A stretch of 64,000 nucleotides of DNA from Halichondria panicea (GCF_963675165.1 NC_087388.1:4221047-4285046), one strand, 5' to 3'; counted from the stretch's first letter, positions 33,762-47,015 are shown. Notes: generated by a model not told the origin, from the letters alone. Made by a program: numbers and translations.

Positions 33762-36341
33762 TCATGATTCAGAGTCAAGTCGTGGCTGTTTGTTCATGTC
33801 TACTAAATCTAATGGAGTTTTTCGTATGTACTTTCGTTTCTTTCGCTTAAATTGTGATGTCTCGTCTATTCTCGCTTCAGCTTTCAGAACCTCCCCCACT
33901 GGGTCATGCAGATTACTGGAGAAGTAGTGTCTCTTGGCGTCATCATTATTTTTCTCCACCCCTAGAGAAAAAGGTGATTAAAATGTTATCTCTTTACACT
34001 CGAACTCACCTTGTCCACTAAACATCTTGACATTTCCGTATTTTGAAATAAAGTAAGGGAAGTGAAAGACCAGTGTGTGCATATAGGGCGTAATATTCTT
34101 TTCCTGAAACCCTTGACACTTGTGCTTCAAGCTCAAGAAAAGCCTTATCCAGTCTTTCGCCTATCATGATAGATTATAGTAAATTAGATACAATGGTTCT
34201 CCCTACTAGTAAACTAACACTATACCTTTTGCTCAACCACTTCACTGGGAGGTGGAGTCCAGCTAGAAACCATCTTATACAAAGAGAGAAATTCCTATAG
34301 AGCCAGACCATATAAATAATTATGTTTGTAAAATGCGAAGGGAAATTTAATTAGTACTCACTGTCCAAAGTTGGGCCATTTTAGCTTGAATTTCTTCCTT
34401 CAGTAGGTCAGCAAACCTCACTGGGAGACGTTCCAGAAACTTCTTGGTGTCGTTCCCCTGCAGTGATGTCCATTCGTAATGTCCAGAAGCTTTGCCATCT
34501 GGACCCCTTGCTTCCCATACCCTGAACGTGATACCACAGTCTTTAACGATCGTCTGTAGTGTTTGTAGGTGAGTGAGTATATGTGCGTTTCCTTGTCTGT
34601 CTTGTTTAGCAGATGCCACTATCTCTAGAATGAGATTTCTTGTTAAAACGTCAGCTATACGTAGGAGTAGGTGTAGCTCATCGGGTATTATATGGTCTGG
34701 CTCTATGTTCAGTAGTGGTGTTGTAATTGATCCTAGTCGTACACTTGCTGGTTTACTGCTGGGAAGTGCGCCTTTTGCTTGTAGGGAACTCAATGTTCTT
34801 GCATTTGTTACGGTGTAGTCAGCCCTATCCTTTGACATATCCCACCTATAGCGGCAAATGGGGAAGCTAGGTTTAAGCATATAATAATTATAGATATACC
34901 TTTCATCCTTCTTGATGGTACACCAGACACAAGCGTACATAGAGGTTGCTTTGTTGAGGCCCATACTCAGTAAAAGAAACTAATAATGCAATTTTTATAG
35001 TCAGTAATTAACTATACATTCTCACCTTGTAATCACTACCCAGGAAAAACTCAAGGCGGTACTCTGTTTCATCAACAGTGAGTAGTGGGTGTGAAATGAT
35101 GTCGTTCAACTCCTTCAATACCTCAGATAGTCCTGAACTAATTGTTTCATACGACTCTTCGGCTTTTAGGCCAGCAAAAGTATGATTGCCTGTATGAATG
35201 TCAATATAAAAATATTTTCACCACTTTCTCGTTTAATATTTTTATTGTTAAGCTTACCCATGCCTGATAAAACATTGTCTTGAATTTCTGGAAATGCAAA
35301 TGAGAGAAGTATGATATTGGATGATCTTGTGAATCTGGCTCCGTCACCACTGAGTTTTACTTTTACTGGTTGGGTGATAGCTTTCCCTGAATGAACCTAA
35401 AATAATAATCCATAATAATAATGTATAATTTCTTCTTTACTTACGATCTTAGCTAGCTCTTCCTGGATTGCAGCTTTCGGTGGTCTATAAGCACCAGGAT
35501 AAGGACCTTCGAGATGTCGGATGTCGAGAGAGTTGTTAATTGAGAGGCGAGCATCCTTGATTCGGTACAGTGGTGGTAAATCAGATGCGACGCTCAATTC
35601 ATGATAAGCTTCGTCACTCACAGCAAACCTGTCAAGTACATAAAGAGCTTGCTGTACCCTCGCAGAATCGTTTGGTGAAAGAGCTGGCGTTTGATGTTGT
35701 GGCTTGTGAGATGGGCTAGATAAAAAATTGAATTTGATGGGAGATCCTGTCTGTTTGCGTAGCTCTAAAGATTCTGGCTGAAGACCGAATGATTCACAAA
35801 ACCAAAGCGCTTGCTCTGCAGAGCTCTTACAGTGTGCTAGCTTTCGTTTTACCTGTCGTGGTGATACCTCGTGAACTTTTTTGCCTTTGTTGATGTGTGC
35901 TGTGGTAGGTCTACTTGTTTCGGGGATTGTTGTTGGCTGTGGAGATTCAGTGGATAGTTGCTGCTCAATTTCAGAATACGATTCTGCTTCTCCATCAAGC
36001 ACGAAGAGGTTGTATTCTCCAGCAAGTACGGCATACCTCCTTCTTCCTTTTAGCCCCCGTATCCTTCTTGCTACCTTGCTAGCTTGTTCTGCAAGCCTTT
36101 TCTCCAGACGATCGCTTTGTGCTAGTTTAACTATTGTTACCATGCTATTAACTAAGCTAATGAATGTCTCTTCTGCCTTCTTGTTCATGTACCAATGATG
36201 CAGCAACTCGATAGGAATAGAGAGAGAGAAGTTTGGCTGTACTTGTGGTTCTGTGTGGCTGAAGTCAGAGTACTTCTTTGCTGAATTTGAGATGGTGATG
36301 GACAGGCTCTCTGCTCTTCTGGACTGCTTGTTTACTGCCAT
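33762..36341 (-). CDS. Intact 8-exon, 727-aa transposon-like gene of unnamed family
   Basis: Exons on the minus strand: 36341-35445, 35396-35258, 35189-35026, 34979-34900, 34845-34362, 34294-34226, 34160-34010 and 33961-33762. All junctions are GT/AG, the phases agree and the total is exactly 728 codons with no internal stop. Landmarks in order: a ~300-residue N-terminal region; VKLSGDGARF; EYRLEFFLGSDYK; MGLN...YACVWCTIKKDERWDM (a CxxC-like pair); PDHIIPDELHLLLRI; SGHYEWTSLQGND; and KNNDDAKR near the C-terminus. From memory this pattern belongs to a multicopy gene family in sponges and cnidarians that behaves like a transposable element. I cannot assign a superfamily. Acidic residues in SGDGA, PDELH and NNDD are candidates for a DDE-type site (inference). 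No terminal repeats were found around it. Confidence 0.75.
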
Positions 36342-36449
36342 AGCTAGGAGGCCCGGGATAATGGAACAAAAGGTCCCTTGAGCTGTTATGTAACAAAATT
36401 AATTAGCCATGTCAATATGAGTGGGCGGGTGAATAGGCTGCGGTGTTAT

Positions 36450-37390
36450 CTCTTTCCTTGGCAATCTGTTGTAGAAATTACAACAATGGGTAAGGAATCG
36501 TTATGATGAATTAGATGAAGTTGTATGTGAGCTCCTCCCTGACAAACAAACTGTAGTCTAGGTAACCGCCTTATCAGTCAAGTAGGCTAAAAATCTGTGT
36601 CCTTTGATGTAAGCTTTGATGTCTCTTTGTGCATATGTAGTTATAAAAAAAAAAAAAAAAAAAAAAGAAACCTTTGACTAGCTAGGAAGAGTAGCAGCAG
36701 TAGGCAGCAGTAGTAGTAGCAGTGCAAGCAGGACTAGACTAGATTAAAAAGTTGGTGGAAAGAATAACTGACCGTTTGGACGTCACCTGGCTGCCAGACT
36801 TTCATCTGGACTCTTCCCCCTGAGTAGCTGGCCTTTCTCTAAGCCACAAAACTGAGCAAGAAGCTGAAGAAGCAGCTAGACAGAGACATGTACCTAGCCT
36901 TGAGAATTGGGAGGCGTGGCTCAACTAGTTAGCCCAGCCCAGAGGAATTGTTACCGTGGGTACTGAACAACCGTAGAAGTAGGGCTACCCCTGGCTTTAC
37001 TGAATTAACTAGCTGTGTCTGCTGTCTAGTTGGACCAGATTTAGCTAGATAATGGGGTAGAGAATAGTTGAGCGGTGCTGTGTGTAGCTTGAACTGTACT
37101 GGCTGGCAAGAATCTAGTAAGCACCCTATGCACTGATAACTCGTCAGAATGGAGGGTATGTTCTAGGGATCTGGACAGCTGTACATCCAAAGGAGCCAGG
37201 GAGTGCCAATCATCTTCTCCCAGTCTCTGACACGCTAAACAAAAGGAGCTAGAACTGGGAGTCCCAGCTAGAATTGCTAGCCGGATCTAGACTAATAGAA
37301 TGACTTGGAGGCGTGGTGAGGCCGGATCCACACTAATTGATCGACCTAAAGACGCTCCTGTTCCAGATTTCACGAATGGCAAGGAAAGGG
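36450..37390 (+). repeat. Block A, copy 1: 941-bp unit with piggyBac-like ends
   Basis: It begins CTCTTTCCTTGGCAATCTG and ends, in reverse complement, CCCTTTCCTTGCCATTCGTG; both sides are TTAT. There is no coding. It contains a run of ~22 A (36645) and an agcagcagtaggcagcag tract. The transposase ATG lies 27 bp beyond its right end, so it probably supplies the promoter. Confidence 0.85.
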
Positions 37391-37416
37391 TTATTTTTCA
37401 AAACTTTTGAATCCAA

Positions 37417-40400
37417 ATGGAGCTGATTGGACTCCTTGACACTGTCAGCGAGCTTGAGCACACTGTCAGAGAGCTTGAGGAGGACCAGGAAGTCTGTTAT
37501 GACCATGACGAGCCCAGTGATGACGATTTTGAGACAGATCTGGAGAGTGATTCAGGTTTGTGTCATTGCACCATTAAATAGTGGTTGGGGAGGCAGCATT
37601 GTGATGCCCTAACGATATGTGGCCTCTTTTTGGCGGAGGCGTCATGTGCATGCCTTTTGTGGCTCCTCCTACATTGTGTGAGCCTCTTTTTGGCGTCGCC
37701 TTGACTGCAGTACTGTACTGTACCCTAACCCCCAGTTGTTAATGATATTCATAGCACCACACGCGTGCATTACGCCCACATATTGATATTCATGGTTGTT
37801 GTGGTTTGTTGGGCTCCTCCCACGAGCCTTTGATGTGGACGAGCCTTTTCCTCTGCTGTACTGTACCTATGTGCCCTAACCCCCCCCCCCCAGTAGTTAA
37901 TGATATTCATAGCACCACTAGCGTGTGGTACGCCCACGTAATGACATTCATGGTTGTTGTGGTTTGTTAGGCTCCTCCCACGAGCCTTTGATGTGGACGA
38001 GCCTTTTCCTCTGCTGTACTGTACCTATGTGCCCTAACCCCCCCCCCAGTAGTTAATGATATTCATAGCACCACTAGCGTGTGGTACGCCCACGTAATGA
38101 CATTCATGGTTGTTGTGGTTTGTTGGGCTCCTCCCACGAGCCTTTGATGGGGACGAGCCTTTTCCTCTGCTGTACTGTACCTATGTGCCCTAACCCCCCC
38201 CCCCCCAGTAGTTAATGATATTCATAGCACCACTAGCGTGTGGTACGCCCACGTAATGACATTCATGGTTGTTGTGGTTTGTTGGGCTCCTCCCACGAGC
38301 CTTTGATGGGGACGAGCCTTTTCCTCTGCTGTACTGTACCTATGTGCCCTAACCCCCTCCCCCCAGTAGTTAATGATATTCATAGCACCACTAGCGTGCG
38401 GTACGCCCACGTAATGACATTCATGGTTGTTGTGGTTTGTTGGGCTCCTCCCACGAGCCTTTGATGGGGACGAGCCTTTTCCTCTGCTGTACTGTACCTA
38501 TGTGCCCTAACCCCCCCCCCCCAGTAGTTAATGATATTCATAGCACCACTAGCGTGTGGTACGCCCACGTAATGACATTCATGGTTGTTGTGGTTTGTTG
38601 GGCTCCTCCCACGAGCCTTTGATGGGGACGAGCCTTTTCCTCTGCTGTACTGTACCTATGTGCCCTAACCCCCTCCCCCCCAGTAGTTAATGATATTCAT
38701 AGCACCACTAGCGTGCGGTACGCCCACGTAATGACATTCATGGTTGTTGTGGTTTGTTGGGCTCCTCCCACGAGCCTTTGATGGGGACGAGCCTTTTCCT
38801 CTGCTGTACTGTACCTATGTGCCCTAACCCCCCCCAGTAGTTAATGATATTCATAGCACCACTAGCGTGCGGTACGCCCACGTAATGACATTCATGGTTG
38901 TTGTGGTTTGTTGGGCTCCTCCCACGAGCCTTTGATGTGGACGAGCCTTTTCCTCTGCTGTACTGTACCTATGTGCCCTAACCCCCCCCCCCCCCCCCAG
39001 TAGTTAATGATATTCATAGCACCACTAGCGTGTGGTACGCCCACATAATGACATTCATGGTTGTTGTGGTTTGTTGGGCTCCTCCCACGAGCCTTTGATG
39101 GGGACGAGCCTTTTCCTCTGCTGTACTGTACCTATGTGCCCTAACCCCCCCCCCCCCCCCAGTAGTTAATGATATTCATAGCACCACTAGCGTGTGGTAC
39201 GCCCACATAATGACATTCATGGTTGTTGTGGTTTGTTGGGCTCCTCCCACGAGCCTTTGATGGGGACGAGCCTTTTCCTCTGCTGTACTGTACCTATGTG
39301 CCCTAACCCCCCCCCCCCCCCAGTAGTTAATGATATTCATAGCACCACTAGCGTGTGGTACGCCCACGTAATGACATTCATGGTTGTTGTGGTTTGTTGG
39401 GCTCCTCCCACGAGCCTTTGATGTGGACGAGCCTTTTCCTCTGCTGTACTGTACCTATGTGCCCTAACCCCCCCCCCAGTAGTTAATGATATTCATAGCA
39501 CCACTAGCGTGCGGTACGCCCACATAATGACATTCATGGTTGTTGTGGTTTGTTGGGCTCCTCCCACGAGCCTTTGATGTGGACGAGCCTTTTCCTCTGC
39601 TGTACTGTACCTATGTGCCCTAAACCCCCCCCCCCCAGTAGTTAATGATATTCATAGCACCACTAGCGTGCGGTACGCCCACATAATGACATTCATGGTT
39701 GTTGTGGTTTGTTGGGATCCTCCCACGAGCCTTTGATGGGGACGAGCCTTTTCCTCTGCTGTACTGTACCTATGCGCCCTAACCCCCCCCCCCCCCAGTA
39801 GTTAATGATATTCATAGCACCACTAGCGTGTGGTACGCCCACTAATGACATTCATGGTTGTTGTGGTTTGTTGGGCTCCTCCCACGAGCCTTTGATGTGG
39901 ACGAGCCTTTTCCTCTGCTGTACTGTACCTATGCGCCCTAACCCCCCCCAGTAGTTAATGATATTCATAGCAACACTAGCGTGTGGTACGCCCACATAAT
40001 GACATTCATAGCCTGTCCCCCACCTGCACTGGCGAGCACTCTTGTGGTACTCTAATGATATTCATGCTTTGTTTCCGTGCAGATGCTGCAGTGGAGGATG
40101 ATGACGAAATGGTCGATGGCATGGCTCCGACTCCCAAACGGAGGAAGCTGGCGAGGGACAATGGACTCCAAAAAGCTAAGTCCACAGGAAGATACCCCGT
40201 CTTTGGCGGTGTGGTCGGTCCTGTCGATCAACTTGATCCGTCTGTAACTCCATGCCTAGATTTTGTTAAGTTACTTTGGCCCGATAGTTTGTGTGAGTAC
40301 ATAGCCGAACAGACCAACCTGTACGCTAGGCAGTGTGGTGCTAAGGGTTGGTCAGCTACAAACAGTGCCGAATTGTGGGTGTTTTTGGGGATTGTACTAG

Positions 40401-41649
40401 AGATGGGCATTCATAGGCTCCCTGAAATTACGGACTACTGGTCCAAGGATCCCCTTTTAGGTGTACAATGTGTGAGCAATGTAATGTCGCTCAAAAGGTT
40501 CCAAAGTTTATGGCGGTATCTGCACTGTGAGGACAATACGTCCATCACTGATGCACGTAAGGTAACTAGCAAGCTAAAAACTGTTTTAGAGACTCTTAAA
40601 GCCAACTACTTCATGAGGTATAATCCCAGTCAGGAGCTTTCCGTTGATGAGATGATGATAAAGTACAAGGGTCGTAAAAGCGGGAAAATTCATATGCCCA
40701 AGAAGCCTGTTAAACTGGGGTTCAAGGTATGGTGCTGCTCATGTTCATGCTGTGGGTATCTCTGTGTGTTTGATGTATACAGTGGTAAGCTCACCGATTC
40801 CTCTGGGAAAAAGATAGCTGTGAAAGGGCTTGTGAAAAATGTAGTCCATCGTTTACTCACTCCTTTTTATGGTCATCAGCATGTTGTGTACATGGACAAC
40901 TTTTACACGTCCGGTCCATTGATAGAAGAGTTGGCTAAGCAAAATGTGTTTACTGTCGGCACAATTTTGAAGAATGCTGCTGGTTTCCCAGCAAGTCTTA
41001 AGGATGTGGTACTCGACAAAGGTGACTATACGTCCATGACTGTTGGTGATATTTCTTACTCTATGTTTAACGACCGTAGAGTTGTGTCCTTTGCAACAAA
41101 TGTGTTCCCTGACCATATGCCCCACACTGTAATGCGAATGCACAAAGACGGTACCCTACGCTCTCAGAGTGTCCCCCCTGTCTCCCTGCATATAACATGT
41201 ACATGGGAGGAGTTGACAATACAGGGCGTATGAGGAAAACCTATGGGTACGATAGAAAGTGTCGGCGGTATTGGTTCAGGATTTTCTTTCAATTCCTTGA
41301 CGTTAGTGTGAATAATGCATACATTCTATACAGGCACAACTGTGTCAGGGTGGGTTCAAAGGCCATGCCTTTGAAAGGGTTTCGATTGGAACTAATTCAT
41401 AGTCTATTGGGTGTGCCACGTACTCGTAGCAGTGCCTCAGGTCTGGCCAGTCTAAATATCGTTTTCCCCCCATCACAGGGCGCACGTGTGAGTGCAAATA
41501 GTGTCGGAGTGTCTCGTGGGCGCTGTCAAGTGTGTGTTCGGGAGAAGATCCCTAGCAGAGAGCAGCAACACACTGCAATGGCATGTCCCCACTGTCGCAT
41601 AAGAATATGCAAAGGACACTCTGTTATCGGACACACATGTGCTAGCTAA
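37417..41649 (+). CDS. piggyBac-type transposase, copy 1 (frame-interrupted)
   Basis: Exon 1, 37417-37555, encodes an acidic N-terminus (MELIGLLDTVSELEH...). It splices in phase 1 to exon 2 at 40083 (D-AAVEDDDEMVDG), which has a basic KRRKLAR patch that could be a nuclear signal. The DDE_Tnp_1_7 domain follows: MSLKRFQSLWRYLHC, catalytic D in ELSVDEMMIKYKGR, second D in VVYMDNFYTSGP and third D in MYMGGVDNTGRM. The C-terminus is a cysteine-rich finger (CQVCVREK...CPHCRIRICKGH..GHTC). The frame changes by one base between ~41160 and 41195, next to a run of six C, just before the third D. A poly(A) signal aataaa is at 41741. The intron 37556-40082 is almost wholly a minisatellite. Confidence 0.85.
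37736..40010 (+). repeat. Minisatellite inside the transposase intron, copy 1 (~15 units of ~155 bp)
   Basis: The unit contains agtagttaatgatattcata, a cgtgtggtacgcccac box, gacattcatggttgttgtgg, ctcctcccacgagcctttga and ctgctgtactgtacctatg, then a poly-C run of 6 to ~18. Units differ mainly in C-run length and in g/t (gatgtggac / gatggggac) and cac(g/a)taa variants. Frames through it are by-products. Confidence 0.95.
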
Positions 41650-41815
41650 TGTGCTGTGTGACTGATTTTTGTTAGATGGTACTCTCCTGGTCTAAATTGG
41701 CCTTGGAGAGGGGAGGAAAGGGGTATTATTTCAATGATTAATAAAATTGTGATAAAGAATTCAGTTGTATATGATAGGCCCTAACCCACTCTGTTGTAAA
41801 TTCTGTTGTAATTAT

Positions 41816-42756
41816 CTCTTTCCTTGGCAATCTGTTGTAGAAATTACAACAATGGGTAAGGAATCGTTATGATGAATTAGATGAAGTTGTATGTGAGCTC
41901 CTCCCTGACAAACAAACTGTAGTCTAGGTAACCGCCTTATCAGTCAAGTAGGCTAAAAATCTGTGTCCTTTGATGTAAGCTTTGATGTCTCTTTGTGCAT
42001 ATGTAGTTATAAAAAAAAAAAAAAAAAAAAAAGAAACCTTTGACTAGCTAGGAAGAGTAGCAGCAGTAGGCAGCAGTAGTAGTAGCAGTGCAAGCAGGAC
42101 TAGACTAGATTAAAAAGTTGGTGGAAAGAATAACTGACCGTTTGGACGTCACCTGGCTGCCAGACTTTCATCTGGACTCTTCCCCCTGAGTAGCTGGCCT
42201 TTCTCTAAGCCACAAAACTGAGCAAGAAGCTGAAGAAGCAGCTAGACAGAGACATGTACCTAGCCTTGAGAATTGGGAGGCGTGGCTCAACTAGTTAGCC
42301 CAGCCCAGAGGAATTGTTACCGTGGGTACTGAACAACCGTAGAAGTAGGGCTACCCCTGGCTTTACTGAATTAACTAGCTGTGTCTGCTGTCTAGTTGGA
42401 CCAGATTTAGCTAGATAATGGGGTAGAGAATAGTTGAGCGGTGCTGTGTGTAGCTTGAACTGTACTGGCTGGCAAGAATCTAGTAAGCACCCTATGCACT
42501 GATAACTCGTCAGAATGGAGGGTATGTTCTAGGGATCTGGACAGCTGTACATCCAAAGGAGCCAGGGAGTGCCAATCATCTTCTCCCAGTCTCTGACACG
42601 CTAAACAAAAGGAGCTAGAACTGGGAGTCCCAGCTAGAATTGCTAGCCGGATCTAGACTAATAGAATGACTTGGAGGCGTGGTGAGGCCGGATCCACACT
42701 AATTGATCGACCTAAAGACGCTCCTGTTCCAGATTTCACGAATGGCAAGGAAAGGG
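41816..42756 (+). repeat. Block A, copy 2
   Basis: Essentially identical to 36450-37390, again with TTAT on both sides. It separates the two transposase segments. Confidence 0.9.
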
Positions 42757-42782
42757 TTATTTTTCAAAACTTTTGAATCCAA

Positions 42783-45700
42783 ATGGAGCTGATTGGACTC
42801 CTTGACACTGTCAGCGAGCTTGAGCACACTGTCAGAGAGCTTGAGGAGGACCAGGAAGTCTGTTATGACCATGACGAGCCCAGTGATGACGATTTTGAGA
42901 CAGATCTGGAGAGTGATTCAGGTTTGTGTCATTGCACCATTAAATAGTGGTTGGGGAGGCAGCATTGTGATGCCCTAACGATATGTGGCCTCTTTTTGGC
43001 GGAGGCGTCATGTGCATGCCTTTTGTGGCTCCTCCTACATTGTGTGAGCCTCTTTTTGGCGTCGCCTTGACTGCAGTACTGTACTGTACCCTAACCCCCA
43101 GTTGTTAATGATATTCATAGCACCACACGCGTGCATTACGCCCACATATTGATATTCATGGTTGTTGTGGTTTGTTGGGCTCCTCCCACGAGCCTTTGAT
43201 GTGGACGAGCCTTTTCCTCTGCTGTACTGTACCTATGTGCCCTAACCCCCCCCCCCCAGTAGTTAATGATATTCATAGCACCACTAGCGTGTGGTACGCC
43301 CACGTAATGACATTCATGGTTGTTGTGGTTTGTTAGGCTCCTCCCACGAGCCTTTGATGTGGACGAGCCTTTTCCTCTGCTGTACTGTACCTATGTGCCC
43401 TAACCCCCCCCCCAGTAGTTAATGATATTCATAGCACCACTAGCGTGTGGTACGCCCACGTAATGACATTCATGGTTGTTGTGGTTTGTTGGGCTCCTCC
43501 CACGAGCCTTTGATGGGGACGAGCCTTTTCCTCTGCTGTACTGTACCTATGTGCCCTAACCCCCCCCCCCCCAGTAGTTAATGATATTCATAGCACCACT
43601 AGCGTGTGGTACGCCCACGTAATGACATTCATGGTTGTTGTGGTTTGTTGGGCTCCTCCCACGAGCCTTTGATGGGGACGAGCCTTTTCCTCTGCTGTAC
43701 TGTACCTATGTGCCCTAACCCCCTCCCCCCAGTAGTTAATGATATTCATAGCACCACTAGCGTGCGGTACGCCCACGTAATGACATTCATGGTTGTTGTG
43801 GTTTGTTGGGCTCCTCCCACGAGCCTTTGATGGGGACGAGCCTTTTCCTCTGCTGTACTGTACCTATGTGCCCTAACCCCCCCCCCCCAGTAGTTAATGA
43901 TATTCATAGCACCACTAGCGTGTGGTACGCCCACGTAATGACATTCATGGTTGTTGTGGTTTGTTGGGCTCCTCCCACGAGCCTTTGATGGGGACGAGCC
44001 TTTTCCTCTGCTGTACTGTACCTATGTGCCCTAACCCCCTCCCCCCCAGTAGTTAATGATATTCATAGCACCACTAGCGTGCGGTACGCCCACGTAATGA
44101 CATTCATGGTTGTTGTGGTTTGTTGGGCTCCTCCCACGAGCCTTTGATGGGGACGAGCCTTTTCCTCTGCTGTACTGTACCTATGTGCCCTAACCCCCCC
44201 CAGTAGTTAATGATATTCATAGCACCACTAGCGTGCGGTACGCCCACGTAATGACATTCATGGTTGTTGTGGTTTGTTGGGCTCCTCCCACGAGCCTTTG
44301 ATGTGGACGAGCCTTTTCCTCTGCTGTACTGTACCTATGTGCCCTAACCCCCCCCCCCCCCCCCAGTAGTTAATGATATTCATAGCACCACTAGCGTGTG
44401 GTACGCCCACATAATGACATTCATGGTTGTTGTGGTTTGTTGGGCTCCTCCCACGAGCCTTTGATGGGGACGAGCCTTTTCCTCTGCTGTACTGTACCTA
44501 TGTGCCCTAACCCCCCCCCCCCCCCCAGTAGTTAATGATATTCATAGCACCACTAGCGTGTGGTACGCCCACATAATGACATTCATGGTTGTTGTGGTTT
44601 GTTGGGCTCCTCCCACGAGCCTTTGATGGGGACGAGCCTTTTCCTCTGCTGTACTGTACCTATGTGCCCTAACCCCCCCCCCCCCCCAGTAGTTAATGAT
44701 ATTCATAGCACCACTAGCGTGTGGTACGCCCACGTAATGACATTCATGGTTGTTGTGGTTTGTTGGGCTCCTCCCACGAGCCTTTGATGTGGACGAGCCT
44801 TTTCCTCTGCTGTACTGTACCTATGTGCCCTAACCCCCCCCCCAGTAGTTAATGATATTCATAGCACCACTAGCGTGCGGTACGCCCACATAATGACATT
44901 CATGGTTGTTGTGGTTTGTTGGGCTCCTCCCACGAGCCTTTGATGTGGACGAGCCTTTTCCTCTGCTGTACTGTACCTATGTGCCCTAAACCCCCCCCCC
45001 CCAGTAGTTAATGATATTCATAGCACCACTAGCGTGCGGTACGCCCACATAATGACATTCATGGTTGTTGTGGTTTGTTGGGATCCTCCCACGAGCCTTT
45101 GATGGGGACGAGCCTTTTCCTCTGCTGTACTGTACCTATGCGCCCTAACCCCCCCCCCCCCCAGTAGTTAATGATATTCATAGCACCACTAGCGTGTGGT
45201 ACGCCCACTAATGACATTCATGGTTGTTGTGGTTTGTTGGGCTCCTCCCACGAGCCTTTGATGTGGACGAGCCTTTTCCTCTGCTGTACTGTACCTATGC
45301 GCCCTAACCCCCCCCAGTAGTTAATGATATTCATAGCAACACTAGCGTGTGGTACGCCCACATAATGACATTCATAGCCTGTCCCCCACCTGCACTGGCG
45401 AGCACTCTTGTGGTACTCTAATGATATTCATGCTTTGTTTCCGTGCAGATGCTGCAGTGGAGGATGATGACGAAATGGTCGATGGCATGGCTCCGACTCC
45501 CAAACGGAGGAAGCTGGCGAGGGACAATGGACTCCAAAAAGCTAAGTCCACAGGAAGATACCCCGTCTTTGGCGGTGTGGTCGGTCCTGTCGATCAACTT
45601 GATCCGTCTGTAACTCCATGCCTAGATTTTGTTAAGTTACTTTGGCCCGATAGTTTGTGTGAGTACATAGCCGAACAGACCAACCTGTACGCTAGGCAGT

Positions 45701-47015
45701 GTGGTGCTAAGGGTTGGTCAGCTACAAACAGTGCCGAATTGTGGGTGTTTTTGGGGATTGTACTAGAGATGGGCATTCATAGGCTCCCTGAAATTACGGA
45801 CTACTGGTCCAAGGATCCCCTTTTAGGTGTACAATGTGTGAGCAATGTAATGTCGCTCAAAAGGTTCCAAAGTTTATGGCGGTATCTGCACTGTGAGGAC
45901 AATACGTCCATCACTGATGCACGTAAGGTAACTAGCAAGCTAAAAACTGTTTTAGAGACTCTTAAAGCCAACTACTTCATGAGGTATAATCCCAGTCAGG
46001 AGCTTTCCGTTGATGAGATGATGATAAAGTACAAGGGTCGTAAAAGCGGGAAAATTCATATGCCCAAGAAGCCTGTTAAACTGGGGTTCAAGGTATGGTG
46101 CTGCTCATGTTCATGCTGTGGGTATCTCTGTGTGTTTGATGTATACAGTGGTAAGCTCACCGATTCCTCTGGGAAAAAGATAGCTGTGAAAGGGCTTGTG
46201 AAAAATGTAGTCCATCGTTTACTCACTCCTTTTTATGGTCATCAGCATGTTGTGTACATGGACAACTTTTACACGTCCGGTCCATTGATAGAAGAGTTGG
46301 CTAAGCAAAATGTGTTTACTGTCGGCACAATTTTGAAGAATGCTGCTGGTTTCCCAGCAAGTCTTAAGGATGTGGTACTCGACAAAGGTGACTATACGTC
46401 CATGACTGTTGGTGATATTTCTTACTCTATGTTTAACGACCGTAGAGTTGTGTCCTTTGCAACAAATGTGTTCCCTGACCATATGCCCCACACTGTAATG
46501 CGAATGCACAAAGACGGTACCCTACGCTCTCAGAGTGTCCCCCCTGTCTCCCTGCATATAACATGTACATGGGAGGAGTTGACAATACAGGGCGTATGAG
46601 GAAAACCTATGGGTACGATAGAAAGTGTCGGCGGTATTGGTTCAGGATTTTCTTTCAATTCCTTGACGTTAGTGTGAATAATGCATACATTCTATACAGG
46701 CACAACTGTGTCAGGGTGGGTTCAAAGGCCATGCCTTTGAAAGGGTTTCGATTGGAACTAATTCATAGTCTATTGGGTGTGCCACGTACTCGTAGCAGTG
46801 CCTCAGGTCTGGCCAGTCTAAATATCGTTTTCCCCCCATCACAGGGCGCACGTGTGAGTGCAAATAGTGTCGGAGTGTCTCGTGGGCGCTGTCAAGTGTG
46901 TGTTCGGGAGAAGATCCCTAGCAGAGAGCAGCAACACACTGCAATGGCATGTCCCCACTGTCGCATAAGAATATGCAAAGGACACTCTGTTATCGGACAC
47001 ACATGTGCTAGCTAA
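42783..47015 (+). CDS. piggyBac-type transposase, copy 2 (frame-interrupted)
   Basis: Exons 42783-42921 and 45449-47015 are shifted by exactly 5366 bp from copy 1 and have the same sequence over the coding part as far as I can read. The three catalytic acidic positions, the C-terminal cysteine finger and the same one-base frame change (~46526-46561) are all present. The shared lesion means it pre-dates the duplication, or that a low-level frameshift or an unseen splice is used in both. The intron again holds the minisatellite (43102-45376). Confidence 0.85.
43102..45376 (+). repeat. Minisatellite inside the transposase intron, copy 2
   Basis: Same order of unit variants as at 37736-40010, including the rare variants (gggatcctcc at 45080, cccactaatgac at 45203). 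This supports whole-unit duplication rather than independent expansion. Confidence 0.95.

Noticed and set aside
38222-39421. Repeated ~62-75-codon frames on both strands
   Set aside because: They are by-products of the minisatellite period; the same frame recurs in every unit and in both array copies.
37736-40010. Regular repeats with conserved blocks, at first glance like a CRISPR array
   Set aside because: The whole ~155-bp unit is conserved, with no unique spacers, and the window is eukaryotic. It is a minisatellite.
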